From NCBI RefSeq assembly GCF_900103665.1, contig NZ_FNGY01000004.1, positions 186,001-250,000 of the forward strand: 64,000 nucleotides of DNA. Reading direction: 5' to 3'. Origin of the DNA: Pedobacter steynii (GTDB lineage Bacteria > Bacteroidota > Bacteroidia > Sphingobacteriales > Sphingobacteriaceae). The notes beneath the pieces are model-generated. The model made no database searches. It was not told the origin of the DNA and worked only from the letters and a program-made list of their open reading frames with translations. Position 1 is the first letter of the stretch. Every line of letters starts with the position of its first letter. This document shows, piece after piece, positions 43,204 to 54,200 of the stretch. Made by a program: the position numbers and the translations under genes.

Positions 43204-45054
43204 CTATACTAGATCCATAATACCGTATATCTCATTTAACATAAATTGTGGATCGTCGGAAGCTAAAAAAACAGCCTTCTGCTGTTCATCGAGCTGGACT
43301 ACGCCAAAATTTTTGAGGTAGTTCCTACTCATGGAGATGTAGCCAGATGTATAGTCTTTGGTTGTGTTCTTAATATACTTGAAGAAAAGATCAGACTCCA
43401 TGATCCTTTTGATTACCATCAGTTCTTCGAGATCGTTGGACACTATAGCCATCCCATTATAGAATAGGAGGTCCTTGTCCTTACAAAGTACAAACCTTGG
43501 ACGATCACATATATGGGGGAAGAAAAGTTTATATTTATTTATGTCCATCGACTGTCTCCGCCCGAAAGCATACCAAGCCTCATATTTGCGCTTACCTTTG
43601 TCTCGAGTGCTGAGTAAATCTTTTTTTGTCTTGAGGTAAGTATAAGCTTTCGGATAGTCAGACTTCATCTGTTCTTTGGAGATAATTTCCGTCTTTTCAT
43701 TGTAGGGAAAAATAATCTGCTCGATCAATCGCTCAAGATCTTCCTCTACCTTAACCTTATTAGCGTTTATGATGGATTTACAAACACCTATCTCGATCGG
43801 AAAGATCATTCCAGCGTCTTCGAGATAGTGAAATTGCTCATCAGTTTTTATCGGTTTGAACTTAAATACGTCGTTCATCAATGTAGCTATACCATTTTTC
43901 GTATTATAAAGATCCTTAAAAGGAGTTCCGGTCCGCTCTACCGTATTGATAAAGTCTACAAGCTGCTGGCTGTTTACAAGGCTCCAGCCATCTTGATGAT
44001 TGAGTTCGTTGTAATGAAAGGTTTGAAGATTATTTAAATCTATGTGATCAATTTTATCACTTGTCGTGCGAAGAAAATTAACCTCAGCCGGGCCATTTCG
44101 AAGAAAACAGATACAGGTGTACGTATTTCTATCCGCAAAGACTTGTTCACCTCCAAAGCTTAATAACATCACATTGGTCCCTCTATTGCTAAAGTAATTT
44201 CTTAAAGCTCTTCCATTTATACTTTTTATGAAAGTATTTACGGTGATATACCCAAGAATGCCATTTGCATTTAGGTTTTCAAGCCCTATCTGAAAGAATG
44301 GTATATAGAGGTCTGGATGCCCTGAATGAGCCACCTCCCACTGTTGCACTTGTTCCCGCGTTTGCTCGTCCATATTCCTTGAGCAGACATATGGAGGGTT
44401 ACCAACAATTATATCAAATCCGTTGTTCTCAGCTATTACTGCTGATTCGGCTCGCCAGTCAAAAATCAGTGAATTACCAGTATAAATATTAAACTCGAAA
44501 AGCTCTCTATCTTCACCATTGCACAATGCATTTAATGACAGTAATATCTTTGATCTGTTAACACTATATTCCGCTATATCTATGCCGAATATTATGTCCC
44601 TATAAATATCGTAGTACGAAATATTTGTTAGCTCCCTAATCTTTTCGGTCATGCTAAGTAAAAAACCGCCACAACCACATGAGATGTCTGCACTTCTTAA
44701 TCTTTCGATATTACCATCGAAAGAAGCAAAAGCTTTTTCAACAATATAAGTACGAATCGCTACTGGCGTATACACTGCCCCATTTACAACCCTATCGGAG
44801 GGAGATATTATAAATTCAAATATTTCTATAAGTTTTTCAAAATTAAAATCGATAACCTCAGCTTCTATAATGGCAATAAACTCCAAGAGATCTAAGTAAT
44901 GCTTACTTTTAGGTAATATGGATAGCCGCCTTAATAGCTTATTTTTACTAACTTTAATCTTATTGATAGATAAAAAGGCAGATACGATCATTTTATCGAC
45001 TAGGTTAGCTTCTTCAGTCCCCTTGTCAACTAAATACTTGAATACATTCCTCAT
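43204..45054 (-). CDS. N6-adenine DNA methyltransferase, Eco57I-like class
   Basis: The protein of 616 residues has an N-terminal helical part, then GAVYTPVAIRTYIVEKAF, then ADISCGCGGFLLSM (motif I, about residue 122, S-adenosylmethionine binding), GIDIAEYSVNRSKILL, and NPPYVCS (about 218), the catalytic motif IV of adenine methyltransferases. The C-terminal half would hold target recognition. No nuclease domain is seen, so cleavage must come from another protein, most simply the HNH enzyme encoded 2 bases upstream. It is the last gene of a four-gene operon. Confidence 0.88.
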   Translation of the reverse strand: MRNVFKYLVDKGTEEANLVDKMIVSAFLSINKIKVSKNKLLRRLSILPKSKHYLDLLEFIAIIEAEVIDFNFEKLIEIFEFIISPSDRVVNGAVYTPVAIRTYIVEKAFASFDGNIERLRSADISCGCGGFLLSMTEKIRELTNISYYDIYRDIIFGIDIAEYSVNRSKILLSLNALCNGEDRELFEFNIYTGNSLIFDWRAESAVIAENNGFDIIVGNPPYVCSRNMDEQTREQVQQWEVAHSGHPDLYIPFFQIGLENLNANGILGYITVNTFIKSINGRALRNYFSNRGTNVMLLSFGGEQVFADRNTYTCICFLRNGPAEVNFLRTTSDKIDHIDLNNLQTFHYNELNHQDGWSLVNSQQLVDFINTVERTGTPFKDLYNTKNGIATLMNDVFKFKPIKTDEQFHYLEDAGMIFPIEIGVCKSIINANKVKVEEDLERLIEQIIFPYNEKTEIISKEQMKSDYPKAYTYLKTKKDLLSTRDKGKRKYEAWYAFGRRQSMDINKYKLFFPHICDRPRFVLCKDKDLLFYNGMAIVSNDLEELMVIKRIMESDLFFKYIKNTTKDYTSGYISMSRNYLKNFGVVQLDEQQKAVFLASDDPQFMLNEIYGIMDLV

Positions 45055-45056
45055 TT

Positions 45057-45626
45057 TTATTGACTCGCTCTTAGATAATCAAGATAGCTTGTCATCTCTA
45101 CGGACAACTCACTATGGGCAACTTGAAGTACGGTTTTAAGTTTACTATTTTTCGGATCACTGATTGCTGCTGCAAGTCGTTTCATTTTAGCTAGCAGTTC
45201 ATCTAGCATCCAAATAATCTCATAACGTTGCATGAAAAGCTTAAGCTTTTTATACATATATTGTGCCGTAGGACTATTTGGAGTGATAGCCCCAGTACCA
45301 GATCTACTGAAGTGATTATTAAAGTCTACATTGCAAGGGTCAATATAATTAGTCTCATCGTCCGATTTTAAAATATTCACATATGAACAACAATAAACTA
45401 GATTTTCGTAGTCAGTTTTAAGGCCAGAAGTAGACGGATATTTTTTCCAAGGCACAAAATGATCTATATGAAAATTATTGGTACCACCAAACCAAAAATC
45501 AGAACAATCTGTATAACCACATCTTTTAAAAAAATCATTAGCCAGATAAGGTTTATAGTCACCATAGTTAGCATATTTCTTTAAGCATGTACGTTTGGGA
45601 TGTGTATCTCGGAATTTATTCTTCAT
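45057..45626 (-). CDS. HNH endonuclease
   Basis: The frame may begin at 45638 or, more simply, at the ATG at 45626 (MKNKFRDTHPKRT), overlapping the receiver gene by 11 bases. The nuclease core is NFHIDHFVPWKKYP (about residue 52), followed by DYENLVYCCSYVNILKSDD, matching the H-D-H/N layout of the HNH fold. Cys residues in CGYTDCSDF may bind a structural metal. It stands between the receiver-protein gene and the methyltransferase gene. A restriction role is likely; the site is unknown. Confidence 0.85.
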   Translation of the reverse strand: MKNKFRDTHPKRTCLKKYANYGDYKPYLANDFFKRCGYTDCSDFWFGGTNNFHIDHFVPWKKYPSTSGLKTDYENLVYCCSYVNILKSDDETNYIDPCNVDFNNHFSRSGTGAITPNSPTAQYMYKKLKLFMQRYEIIWMLDELLAKMKRLAAAISDPKNSKLKTVLQVAHSELSVEMTSYLDYLRASQ

Positions 45627-46293
45627 TTCTCTTCTCAATCTTATTTAGCAATTCATCAACTTTGGATAAAATTGATTCCAATTTATTAATATTGGACAAA
45701 CTTTTAAAATCTCCTGGAATCACATTCTTCCTATCAACGGTAGACTCAAGAAAACTATCCAATCTGATCATTTCTTCCTCATCCTCAATGTTTGCTTTTC
45801 CTGACTTTCTAATTTCAATGAGTTGTAAAAGACGTTTTTCAGAGGTATCAATTCTTGATCTATAATGATCTATTTGACTCTTTACTCGTTCTAAAAAAGT
45901 TGCTCTTGCTTTAGTTTTGGCCTCTACGTCTTTATGTAGGATATTTTTTATATATACAATATTCACATCAGTACTTTGATTTACTGCGCTATCATCGAAT
46001 GAAGTAAGAATAAAACAAGGAAATCCCTCTCTGACAGCTGTAAATTCCTTTACAAGCGTTGACCCATTGTACGGAACATTATACTTTATGTCTACTTTTT
46101 GATCATTAAGCATGAAATCCGTTACAACTGCATCTGGATTAAGCTTAATTATGGTTAAAATCATTTCGTCAAGTGTTGGTGACGGATATTCTGTAATAAT
46201 TTCAAACTGCGTCTTAAGTGGAGATAAATCGACATAATCTAAAAAGTCATCAAAGACATCCTTTTCCTCATCAACAAACAATAATTTATACAT
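45616..46293 (-). CDS. Receiver-domain protein without DNA-binding domain
   Basis: The 225-residue protein begins as a response-regulator receiver: LLFVDEEKDV (acidic pocket), DAVVTDFMLND with the phospho-accepting Asp (about residue 59), FILTSFDDS and YIKNI (the Lys). The rest is a charged coiled coil (about 130-225), not a DNA-binding domain. It should receive phosphate from the double-GHKL protein encoded 3 bases upstream and may control the HNH nuclease, which overlaps its 3' end. Phospho-control of a restriction-modification set would be unusual. Confidence 0.82.
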   Translation of the reverse strand: MYKLLFVDEEKDVFDDFLDYVDLSPLKTQFEIITEYPSPTLDEMILTIIKLNPDAVVTDFMLNDQKVDIKYNVPYNGSTLVKEFTAVREGFPCFILTSFDDSAVNQSTDVNIVYIKNILHKDVEAKTKARATFLERVKSQIDHYRSRIDTSEKRLLQLIEIRKSGKANIEDEEEMIRLDSFLESTVDRKNVIPGDFKSLSNINKLESILSKVDELLNKIEKRNEE

Positions 46294-46296
46294 AAC

Positions 46297-48912
46297 TTAT
46301 CTTTTATATTTTATCGGAAAAGTGATTCGAATACCAAATCCCGTTACAGGAAATAATAACCTCACTGCTCCATCATTTTCATCAACTATAGATTTTATTA
46401 ACCACATACCTAATCCTGTACCAATTTCTTCTCCGGTATGTTCATTACGCTTTGTCGTGAACATAGCATCAAAAATTTCATCAGGTTTTTCAATATCTGG
46501 TGATAGACCAGGTCCGTTATCATGATAGTCTATAATAATTTCACGACTTGATACTGATGTGCTCAAATTGATTAGCCTTGACCTATCATGTTTGGAGAGA
46601 TTAAAAGCGTCTATTGAATTAATAAAAAGGTTATTGAAAATACTGTCAAAATCAATCTCAAAGACGCGGAGATCTAAGTTTTCAATTTTTGTTATATCTA
46701 ATACAATAGCTCGATTTTCAAACACAGTTCCCCAATCACTTTTCAGGTCGGAGAAATAGCTTTTCAAGAACAACTGTTTTCTCTTACGCTTATCTTTTCT
46801 TGCTGCCCCTAAAGAAAAATTAAGCCAATTCTGCATTTTAGAATCTTGTTTCTTAAGCTTTTCTATTTGGAAAAATGGATTTTTTCGTTCAGCCACACCT
46901 ACATATTCTTGTTCCGTTAATTTCTCCAATAGGATATTACGCAATTTCTCCATTCGTGAACTCAATACATCGTTAAGCTTACTCAAATCATGACTGAACG
47001 ATGCTAGTACAATTCCGCTACTTGCAAGCCCTCTCAATATTATCTGTTCTTCCTTGAGTTTTTCGATCTCTTCATCTTTTCGCTCAATCTCGTCTGCAAG
47101 TATCTCCTTTTCTTCATCTTCGTTACTTCCCTCTTGATTCTCGTTGGTTCCTGAAGAAGAATTGAGTGATTCTCCATTAGACTGCTGTTGGGCTTTCTTA
47201 GCTCTGCGTTGGGCTAAGATTCTCTGCGTTAGTTCCTGAGCTGCTTTTTTATTCCTTGCATCCCCAAATTTCACATTATCATAAATAGACATTTCTTTCG
47301 CGATAAAAGCCCGATCATCCTCAAATACTCTAATGATAGCTGCAAGAAGAGTTTTAAATATCTGAAAAGTCTTATTCTCCTGCAACCCCTCGCGACTAGA
47401 CTTATCTTCAAAATTTACGTTTGTTAATCTGGATATCTTAACCGCCCCAGCTACATTTTCTGGCTCTACCCTATACCCCCCTTCTTCTTTTGCAACACCT
47501 GCGGGGCTAGACGATTTCCTATTTCCTAGGCCAAGCCAATCAAATGCTGCATCCTTGGTTTCCCCATACGGACGTACCCTGAAATTGTCACGAAATAATT
47601 TAATACCTCCAAATTTCTCAAGCCAGTCTTTACGAAGGTTAGATTGGAATTTTCTATAAAAAAATCGATTTGCGTCAGGCGTACTAAAACTCCTTTTAAG
47701 AAAATAAAATGTAAAGTCAAACACACCGATATCCATGAAAACATTATCTTCATCAGACGCTGCAAAACCAGGTATTAGCTTCGAAAAAGTTGTTTCCTTT
47801 TTCCACTTACCTTTCAAAAAATCATCCTTTTTGAAGGGGTAGTTTTGCATCTCTTCTCGGTTAAAAAACTCTTGATCTATTAATTCAACGTCATATTCGT
47901 TCCTATAAATTGTTATAGTAACGTTTTGCTTATCATCTGCAACTGCATGTAATTTATAATCGAAATCATCACAGATAGAGCCAAATACCTCACCATATTT
48001 ATTTGGTGTTAGCGAGCTAAAAACATAGATTTCGAATCCCCCCGTTTCTTTAGGCGGCACAAGCACCTCCAAATCAGAATAAACTTGATCAACAAAATAA
48101 TCATCCCAATTATCTCTTAAATCAGTAATTTTAAGAATGGTACCAAATTTATATCCCTGATCATCTTTAATCGTCGGAAGGCTCAATTCAGGAATAATAT
48201 TCCTGAGCTCTTCTTCAAAGCTATTTGAATTAAGTCCAATAAGCTGGGCATCAACACTATCTATTGTCTTGAAGTCCCCCTCAAAATCTTCCCAATCAAC
48301 AATCCATTTATATCCTGAAAAGGTTGTTCGGATTCCTTCGCTATCAGTATCAGGACTTCTATCGGCAGGATTAAACACCGTTGTCATCTCACATTTACCT
48401 CCCAATTTATCCAAAGCAAACCGACCAATACCTTTTGCCCCCGCTTTAACCCGACCCGATGACGTAAAGACATTTGTCGCCTTATTATCTGTCCCAATAG
48501 TCATCCAATGATCCCTAATTACATTTTGTGTCATTCCCTCACCACAGTCTAAAAGATAGAGTACACTTAATTTTGCAAGTGCCTTCCTAAGATTAACTCT
48601 ATCATCATCATTGAGGTCGGTGTTTAAAACATATGTTTCCTCGCCCTTTTGGTATGCAGTTAAAAGTAAAGTTTTCTGAATTCCCAGTGCTAAAAGATGC
48701 TGAAAGTGATTTTCATCAATTTCGTTAAGCAGAGAAGAATATTTATTATCAAAATAAACAATACTGATTTTGCTATCAGCATCATAACCGTTCTTCACCA
48801 ACTCGATAATAGCCCCTTTTGACGTTGCAATATTCTCGCGACCAATTAATCTTGCCGTCCTCGCTGAGACTTTAAAAGGAATCTTATTAATAACAGGTGT
48901 CGTTTCTTCCAT
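46297..48912 (-). CDS. Double-GHKL protein: Hsp90-like ATPase fused to a histidine kinase core
   Basis: The N-terminal module (about 25-200) has IIELVKNGYDAD (N-box), LLDCGEGMTQ (G1) and GRVKAGAKGIGRFALDKLGG, as in MutL/Hsp90-type ATPases. A middle region of about 350 residues follows, then a Gln/Glu-rich coiled coil (about 590-640). The C-terminus is a sensor-kinase core: SFSHDLSKLND with the phospho-accepting His (about 638), FNNLFINSIDAFN (N-box), DNGPGLSPD (G1) and EEIGTGLGMWLI (G2). No membrane span is present. It is the first gene of the operon with receiver, HNH and methyltransferase genes. Confidence 0.88.
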   Translation of the reverse strand: MEETTPVINKIPFKVSARTARLIGRENIATSKGAIIELVKNGYDADSKISIVYFDNKYSSLLNEIDENHFQHLLALGIQKTLLLTAYQKGEETYVLNTDLNDDDRVNLRKALAKLSVLYLLDCGEGMTQNVIRDHWMTIGTDNKATNVFTSSGRVKAGAKGIGRFALDKLGGKCEMTTVFNPADRSPDTDSEGIRTTFSGYKWIVDWEDFEGDFKTIDSVDAQLIGLNSNSFEEELRNIIPELSLPTIKDDQGYKFGTILKITDLRDNWDDYFVDQVYSDLEVLVPPKETGGFEIYVFSSLTPNKYGEVFGSICDDFDYKLHAVADDKQNVTITIYRNEYDVELIDQEFFNREEMQNYPFKKDDFLKGKWKKETTFSKLIPGFAASDEDNVFMDIGVFDFTFYFLKRSFSTPDANRFFYRKFQSNLRKDWLEKFGGIKLFRDNFRVRPYGETKDAAFDWLGLGNRKSSSPAGVAKEEGGYRVEPENVAGAVKISRLTNVNFEDKSSREGLQENKTFQIFKTLLAAIIRVFEDDRAFIAKEMSIYDNVKFGDARNKKAAQELTQRILAQRRAKKAQQQSNGESLNSSSGTNENQEGSNEDEEKEILADEIERKDEEIEKLKEEQIILRGLASSGIVLASFSHDLSKLNDVLSSRMEKLRNILLEKLTEQEYVGVAERKNPFFQIEKLKKQDSKMQNWLNFSLGAARKDKRKRKQLFLKSYFSDLKSDWGTVFENRAIVLDITKIENLDLRVFEIDFDSIFNNLFINSIDAFNLSKHDRSRLINLSTSVSSREIIIDYHDNGPGLSPDIEKPDEIFDAMFTTKRNEHTGEEIGTGLGMWLIKSIVDENDGAVRLLFPVTGFGIRITFPIKYKR

Positions 48913-49298
48913 ATTGCTAATTATGCCTCTTATTCACCATAGGTGTCGTTTTTTTAGAAGTCGACCTTTTGATATAATTAGAGTACTCTTTATACTGCTC
49001 TTCCACACTGTTGAGTATGAGATTTCACAAATATATTGATTCTAAGACAATAATTTCAATAATTTAAACGGTCTATAATAGACCATTTCTATCCTAGCGA
49101 TGCAAAGAAGCTTAGGCATTATGAGTTTATTCAAAGACCAGCCATACTTATTAACAACGATCGAAGTTGCCTTGCTTTTTGGAAACTTTAAAAATAGAAA
49201 AGCTATTTGTCCCAGTGGCCGTTTCCGCATACCCTATCAGTAGCCTTTGTTAATATCTTCTGCTTAATTCTCCGTAACTATATTTATATATTTGGCAT
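48913..49298. other. Intergenic region with palindrome, upstream of the kinase operon
   Basis: These 386 bases separate the minus-strand kinase operon and the plus-strand sigma-factor gene. They hold the perfect palindrome GGTCTAT-A-ATAGACC at 49070-49084, an operator-like site. A TATATTTG -7-like box lies at 49287-49294, directly before the sigma start. Two short frames in this segment do not look like genes. Confidence 0.45.
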
Positions 49299-49841
49299 AT
49301 GGTGGGGGAAGATCGGGGCACACTCAACATTGATGATTTTGAAGTACTATTTCGCAAGAATCACAAATTCTTGTGCATGATTGCTATGGACTATGTCCAC
49401 GATCAATTCATCGCCGAAGATCTTGTCCAGGAGTTTTTCATCAACTACTGGCAAAGACGGGACCTCATAACCCTTACCACCAGCTTTGGAGCCTACGCCC
49501 GCAGGGCAATAAAATACAAAAGCATCGACTACCTTCGAAAAACTGCTATCGCAGAAAAGCGAAACACTGAACTAACCATTCTCGAAGAACAACAAGCAAT
49601 CTTAGACGAGGAAGAAGATCAGGAACTCCAACACCAACGCTATATAAAAATCATCGAGATGATTCAGTCCCTCCCACCGGATCGCAGAAAGATTTTCATG
49701 CTCCATGCAATGGACAAACTCAGCTATGCCCAAATCGCTGAAAAACAAAGTGTTTCCATCAATACCGTAAAAACCCAACTAAAAAGAGCATATAACGCAT
49801 TAAGAACCAAAACTCTTGGCTTGCTTATGGGAATCCTGTAA
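49299..49841 (+). CDS. ECF sigma-70 factor (FecI-like)
   Basis: This 180-residue sigma factor has region 2 (HKFLCMIAMDYVHDQFIAEDLVQEFFINYWQRR, about 25-60) and region 4 (DRRKIFMLHAMDKLSYAQIAEKQSVSINTVKTQLKRAYNALR, about 130-172), with the usual ECF lengths. The start ATG at 49299 is in a plausible position, just after the -7-like box. The next genes are an anti-sigma FecR and a SusC/SusD pair, so it most likely transcribes them when the receptor signals substrate binding. Confidence 0.92.
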   Translation: MVGEDRGTLNIDDFEVLFRKNHKFLCMIAMDYVHDQFIAEDLVQEFFINYWQRRDLITLTTSFGAYARRAIKYKSIDYLRKTAIAEKRNTELTILEEQQAILDEEEDQELQHQRYIKIIEMIQSLPPDRRKIFMLHAMDKLSYAQIAEKQSVSINTVKTQLKRAYNALRTKTLGLLMGIL

Positions 49842-49949
49842 ATAAAAATCATTTTTACAGACTCATAATCAATCCATTACAACATAATCGCATCTTTTTT
49901 AAGATCTGCTGTCACCCATCTCCTATTTTCTTACGACACAGTATTGATT

Positions 49950-51128
49950 ATGGATAATAAACTCACACCATTTGGCCCAGATTGGGATATAGTTCTGGAG
50001 AAACTGGAGGCTAGCAAAGCTTCTGGCTTGGAACTCAATTCTGAAGAAGAAAACCTGCTACAAGAACTTCAACAAATCAGAACCGATGCTACACAAGCTT
50101 TCAAAGCCTACAATGCTTTCGATACCGATAAAAAGTGGGCTGAACTCAAACAACAAATTCAACCAGACCAAACCGATAAAAACTCCAACAAGAAAAGGAA
50201 ACCGATAAAGCTATGGCTAAAGATTTCAGCCGCTGCAGCAGCAATATTTATTATTGTTGGTATAGGACTCGTACTTCAAAAAGACGGTCAACAAAATAAA
50301 AACATCTTCCATAACGACATTCCAGCCGGCAAAAACTCCGCAACACTAACCCTGGACAACGGTAAAAAAATCATCCTGTCAAACACCACCAGCGGACAAC
50401 TCGCCTCAGAAGCAGGCATCCTGATCAGCAAATCAGCCGACGGCGAAGTAATCTACAGCATAAAAAATCAAACAGAAAACGCTGCAAATAAAAGCAACAC
50501 ACTATCTACCGTAAACGGACAGACTTACAGGCTCCAACTACCTGATCAAAGTAAAGTATGGTTAAACGCCGCTTCTTCTATAAAATTCCCCGCATCTTTC
50601 GCCGGATTAAAAAACCGTAAAGTAAAACTAACCGGAGAAGCGTACTTTGAAATCTCAAAAGACAAAGAACACCCTTTCATAGTAGAAACAACCCAGCAAG
50701 AAGTACAAGTACTCGGAACTCATTTCAACATCAACACCTACGAGGATAAACAAAACACAACCACCACCCTACTCGAAGGAAGCGTGAAAATCACCAATGA
50801 ACATAAAATACAACAATTACTAAAACCAGGTGAAACAGCCCTCGTAAACAACACAGCGAACATCCTCGTTTCCCCGGCCGACACCAAATCAGCCCTAGCC
50901 TGGAAAAACGGAGACTTCCGTTTCAACGAAGAACGCATCGACGAAATCATGTTAAAAATCAGCAGATGGTACGACATTGAAGTCACCTACCATGGCCCGA
51001 TCTCTAAAGAAAAATTCAGTGGAAAAATCTCCCGCAATAAAAACATTAGCGAAGTGTTAAACATGCTCAGCTATTCCAATGCCGTTAAATTTATAGTCGA
51101 AGGAAGGAGGGTGACCGTAATGCAATAA
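49950..51128 (+). CDS. FecR-family anti-sigma factor
   Basis: The frame opens at a TTG (49944), but the ATG at 49950 is the better start. Residues about 87-105 (AAAAIFIIVGIGLVL) are the single membrane helix. The periplasmic part (about 120-300) has FecR strands (SKVWLNAASSIKFPASFAG, VKLTGEAYFEIS). The last 70 residues are a DUF4974-type receptor-contact domain (RFNEERIDEIMLKISRWYDIEV). The cytoplasmic N-terminal helix would bind the ECF sigma factor encoded 108 bases upstream. It passes the signal from the SusC-type receptor inward. Confidence 0.93.
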   Translation: MDNKLTPFGPDWDIVLEKLEASKASGLELNSEEENLLQELQQIRTDATQAFKAYNAFDTDKKWAELKQQIQPDQTDKNSNKKRKPIKLWLKISAAAAAIFIIVGIGLVLQKDGQQNKNIFHNDIPAGKNSATLTLDNGKKIILSNTTSGQLASEAGILISKSADGEVIYSIKNQTENAANKSNTLSTVNGQTYRLQLPDQSKVWLNAASSIKFPASFAGLKNRKVKLTGEAYFEISKDKEHPFIVETTQQEVQVLGTHFNINTYEDKQNTTTTLLEGSVKITNEHKIQQLLKPGETALVNNTANILVSPADTKSALAWKNGDFRFNEERIDEIMLKISRWYDIEVTYHGPISKEKFSGKISRNKNISEVLNMLSYSNAVKFIVEGRRVTVMQ

Positions 51129-51291
51129 AAACTTACCTAAACTATTAAAGCCAGACCAAGAAATAAACACCAGTCCGACGCCAATCGAACTGGTATAAAA
51201 TAAGGTCGGCTGTCAACAGAATTGTCAACTAACCGCTAAAGGCCGCGATCTAGAAAATACAAGGCCAATAGCTTCAACCAACCTACAACAA

Positions 51292-54200
51292 ATGTACAAA
51301 AATTGCACTCATCTGCGACGCCGTCCGCGCGCGCCGTATAAACTATGGAGAATCATGAAGCTAACCACTTTTCTCTTATTTGCATTGATCATGCAAGTCA
51401 GTGCCGGAACCTATGCACAAAAGATCACCCTCTCTGCAAAAAATGCAGAACTGTTCACGATTTTTGATCGGATCAGCGACCAAAGCGGATATGATTTTAT
51501 TGTCATCTATTCTCTATTGAAAGATGCAAACAAAGTAAATATCAACGTAAAAAATGCAGAGCTGAAAGATGTGCTCGAGCAGATCTTCAAAGACCAGCCA
51601 CTCGAATTCAGCATCAACAATAAAACCGTGCTGATCAGGAAAAAGGAACGCAGTTTCGTGGAGGAACTGATCCACCGATTTCAGGAAATTGATGTGAAAG
51701 GAAAAATCCTTGATGAAAACAACCTTCCCCTTCCAGGCGCGACCGTAAAAGTCAAAGGAACAAAAAGGCAGGTCCTCACCAATCAGAATGGCGAATTTAC
51801 CCTGAATAACGTCGATGATAAAGCGGTTCTTGTGATTTCCTACCTGGGTTATCAAAGTAAGGAACTGAACGTTCAGGAGAATCTAGGGAGCATCAACCTG
51901 ACCGAGCAAACCGGACAACTCGCAGAAGTGACCGTATCAACCGGATACCAAACCCTTCCAAAAGAACGCGTTACCGGCGCATTCTCCAGCATTCCGGTAA
52001 AGAAGCTCGAACAACAACGTTTAAGCAGTCTCAGCTCTTTATTAGAAGGCAGAATTGCAGGATATAACAATGGCCTGATCAGAGGAACTACCTCTATGAA
52101 AGGTGTGACCAATCCTTTATACGTGATTGATGGCTTTCCGGTAGAGAACACCAAATACAACACCGGTGGTTCCATTACCGAAAATCTACCAGGACTAAAC
52201 CTGGAAGATATCGAAAGCATCACCGTATTAAAAGATGCAGCAGCAGCCTCCATCTATGGGGCAAGAGCAGCAAACGGAGTAGTTGTGATCGTCACTAAGA
52301 AACCTAAAAAAGGCAAACCTCAAATCTCAGCATCGAGCACAATTACACTTTCTTCTAATTCCGTATACACCGATAACCTGACCAATTCGGCAGACATTGT
52401 GAGCCTGGAAAAAGAATGGGAAACCAATAATCCAAAGCTGAAAGCTGCAAATTCTGCCGCTTATGCAGCGAACGTATTGACCAATGTAGGTTACCAGAGC
52501 CAGGGCATCAAGGCCATCCTTGCAAAATATGCAGGAACGTTGACTCAGGCCCAACTGGATGCCAAGTTAAACCAACTGGCTTCATCCGGTTATCAATATT
52601 ATGACGACATGGAAAAATACAGCAAACGCAACCCATTCTATCAACAAGACAATGTGAGCGTTGGCAGCGCATCCGAGACGAACTCTTTTTATTCTTCACT
52701 GACCTATCGCAACAACAAGTCCGAAGACAAATACACCAAAGACGAAACCCTTGGTTTAAACATCAACAACACTACAAAAATCAATAAATGGCTGACCCTG
52801 GAACTCGCCAATTACTTATCCTATAACAACGCTACACAGCAAAACTACAATACTCAAAATCCACAGTACGCCTACCTGCCTTACGACCGCCTAAAAAATG
52901 AGGATGGCACCAACTTTACTTCTACCGCTGCCTCCCGTCTTAGCGCAAACACCATGTCACTGATCAATTCCAATGGTCTTTACAACATGGACATTACCGC
53001 ATTGGATGAGCAAAGTCGTAACCTTGGCAACTTTAAAAGTTTCAGCAACAGGTCCTTCGTTAAACTAAACGCAGACATCACCAAATGGCTGTCTTACCGC
53101 TCTACTTTTCAATACGAGTTTGGTTCAGACCGTTTCAACAGAATGTTTGATAAAAACTCTTTCTATGTGAGAGATCAGGTAAATGGCTATGCCGGAAAAG
53201 TTGCCGGAGGACCGGTAACCTTTAACCTGCCTTATGGAAACATCAATTACGATCAGGATAGCTTTAATACTGCGTATAATTTCCGTCAGCAATTAAATGT
53301 CGACAAAACATTTGGCGACAAACATAACCTGACCGCAATTATCGGTACTGAAATCAGAGATACAAAGCTGGAATTCGAAGATCAATACCTATACAATTAC
53401 GATCCGAAAGTATTAACCTTCGATCTGATCAATGCCAAAGCTTTAGCTAATGTACCAGGTGCAATCATTGGCGGTAAATATTTTTCAAACAGCAACATCG
53501 CCAGTCAGCGCGAAAATGTAAACAGATTCGTATCGGTTTATGCAAACGCAGGTTATGCCTACGACAGTAAATACCTGGTTACAGGAAGTTTGCGCTGGGA
53601 CCGTTCCAACTTATGGGGTACCAATTCCAAATACCAGAACAAACCACTTTGGTCTGTCGGTGCAGGATGGAACATTTACAAAGAATCCTTCTTTAATGCC
53701 GATTGGGTAGACCTTTTAAAATTAAGGGTTTCTCATGGTATCGGTGGAAACATCGCTAAAGATGCAGCACCTTACATGACGGCCTTTTACTACAGCAATA
53801 ATAACGTAGGCGGTTTACAGGGAACAATTGGTAACCGTCCAAATCCCCTGTTGTCATGGGAAAAAACAACCACAGATAACATCGGTGCAGATTTTGCCTT
53901 TTTCAAAAACCGCATCAGTGGATCCCTGGATTACTACAACAAACAAGGTAAAGACCTCCTGGCAAGTACTATGGGTGTACCTACAGAAGGATTTGGTTTT
54001 AGTACCTACTCCATCAACAATGGCGAAATGACCAATAAGGGAATCGAACTGTCCATCTCTGCGGATGTGATCCGAAGCAAAGATTTCACCTGGAATACCA
54101 GCATTTTGTATGCCCGCAATAAAAACAAGGTCACTTATGTGAATGTCGAAGCGCCGGTGTATTATTTACAGCTGGATTACCCACAGGCTTACCCAAGAAT

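Noticed and set aside
45616..46293. Reading the receiver protein as a classic DNA-binding response regulator.
   Set aside because: The C-terminal part is a coiled coil with no helix-turn-helix pattern.
49042..49243. A 62-codon minus-strand frame and a 40-codon plus-strand frame (starting 49121) between the kinase operon and the sigma gene.
   Set aside because: Neither has a domain pattern. The plus-strand one vaguely recalls an excisionase-type HTH, but is too short and degenerate to support a call.
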